This document shows, piece by piece, positions 6,090 through 7,964 of a DNA stretch of 7,964 nt (position 1 is its first letter; every line of letters starts with the position of its first letter). The stretch is from Myxococcales bacterium. GTDB taxonomy: Bacteria > Myxococcota_A > Polyangia > Polyangiales > Houyiibacteriaceae. The position numbers were made by a program, and so were the translations under genes. The stretch lies in the NCBI GenBank assembly GCA_030622585.1, contig JAUXFZ010000093.1, forward strand, positions 1-7,964. The letters are read 5' to 3'. The notes under the pieces are model-generated. The model saw only the letters and a list, made by a program, of their open reading frames with translations. It was not told where the DNA came from and did no database searches.

Positions 6090-7964
<1,875 letters not shown>

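Overview
The window is a stretch of ordinary bacterial housekeeping chromosome from a GC-rich Gram-negative organism with strongly G/C-biased third codon positions. The order secD-secF-recJ, followed further on by tilS-ftsH, together with the style of the proteins (a SecF with a long periplasmic region, and a small secreted protein of unknown function), suggests a deltaproteobacterium in the broad sense, most likely a myxobacterium-like lineage (Myxococcota). This is inferred from gene content and remembered protein style only; no rRNA or other phylogenetic marker is present.

Region by region: nt 2-3495 is a tight plus-strand unit. It holds the 3' end of secD, a complete secF starting one base after the secD stop, and a complete recJ starting four bases after the secF stop. 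SecD and SecF form the proton-driven accessory complex of the SecYEG translocon. RecJ is the single-strand 5'-3' exonuclease of recombination and repair. Tail to tail with recJ, and sharing four bases with it, is a minus-strand crotonase-family gene (3492-4280). A 121-bp divergent gap separates that gene from a plus-strand gene (4402-5010, TTG start) for a small exported protein of unknown function. Nine bases later comes tilS (5020-5982), the lysidine synthetase for the AUA-reading tRNA-Ile. After a 107-bp leader with a perfect 17-nt palindrome comes ftsH (6090 to the end of the window), the membrane AAA+ zinc protease, cut off by the window edge near its C-terminus.

Functionally the window groups envelope protein export (SecDF), membrane protein quality control (FtsH), DNA repair (RecJ) and tRNA maturation (TilS). 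The crotonase and the small exported protein have no obvious functional tie to these. I see no mobile element, CRISPR array, tRNA or rRNA gene, toxin-antitoxin pair, phage gene or defence system. I do not see an undescribed multi-gene system here. The points most worth a second look are an apparent internal duplication of the SecF periplasmic domain, a palindrome that may hide the recJ ribosome-binding site, the palindrome and start-codon ambiguity ahead of ftsH, a crotonase lacking one of the two classical catalytic glutamates, and the unknown exported protein beside tilS.
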